6,018 bases of DNA, taken from Actinomycetales bacterium. GTDB taxonomy: Bacteria > Actinomycetota > Actinomycetes > Actinomycetales > Beutenbergiaceae. Below the pieces are notes generated by a model that ran no database searches, was not told the DNA's origin, and saw only the letters and a program-made list of their open reading frames with translations. This document shows, one piece after another, positions 5,986-6,018 of this stretch. The number at the start of each line of letters is the position of its first letter. The stretch's first letter is position 1. The position numbers were made by a program, and so were the translations under genes. The stretch spans positions 1 to 6,018 of the forward strand of contig JAENWO010000167.1 in the NCBI GenBank assembly GCA_016649925.1, in the 5' to 3' direction.

Positions 5986-6018
5986 GCATCCGCGGCGTCG
6001 GTTCAGTGCCGGACCGAC
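5986..6018. other. Non-coding end of window, edge inverted repeat
   Basis: These 33 nt after the repeat hold no gene that I can see. GTCGGT (5997-6002) and ACCGAC (6013-6018) are inverted around a 10-nt spacer, and the arms could continue past the window edge. This might be the start of a terminator for the rph-rdgB unit, but a 6-bp match is weak evidence. Confidence 0.25.

Noticed and set aside
5997..6018. tRNA T-arm (GGTTCAGTG-like loop)
   Set aside because: The loop has G where the invariant A58 should be, the stem has a mismatch and a G-U pair, and the preceding sequence is the tandem repeat with no acceptor, D or anticodon arms.

Overview
The window is high-GC DNA with dense co-directional genes on the + strand, strong G/C third-position bias, ATGA overlaps and no clear Shine-Dalgarno before two genes. 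This fits a high-GC actinobacterium. The protein motifs and gene order resemble Micrococcales or Mycobacteriales relatives, but genus cannot be set from this stretch. All five genes are housekeeping genes. No phage, transposon, CRISPR or defence gene is present, and I see no new multi-gene system.

Layout: (1) 1-819, the 3' part of murI (glutamate racemase), entering at the DSGVGGL motif. (2) 816-1589, a metallo-beta-lactamase-fold hydrolase coupled to murI by an ATGA overlap and resembling the Rv1339 family of mycobacteria. (3) A 66-bp gap with a weak hairpin and a -10-like hexamer placed for a leaderless start. (4) 1656-4355, ppc (phosphoenolpyruvate carboxylase). (5) A 126-bp gap with a perfect 20-bp-arm palindrome, then another -10-like hexamer just upstream of the next ATG. 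(6) 4482-5273, rph (RNase PH). (7) 5279-5893, rdgB (XTP/dITP diphosphatase), 5 nt after rph. (8) 5878-5985, four perfect 27-bp tandem repeats that start inside the last codons of rdgB, followed by about 33 nt with no gene.

The order murI - MBL hydrolase - rph - rdgB is the known actinobacterial block (Rv1338-Rv1341 in M. tuberculosis). Here ppc sits between the MBL gene and rph, with its own apparent promoter. The genes serve cell-wall D-glutamate supply, possibly cyclic-nucleotide turnover, anaplerotic oxaloacetate supply, tRNA 3'-end trimming and nucleotide-pool cleaning. The most unusual non-coding items are the ppc-rph palindrome and the tandem repeat that copies the end of rdgB including its stop codon.
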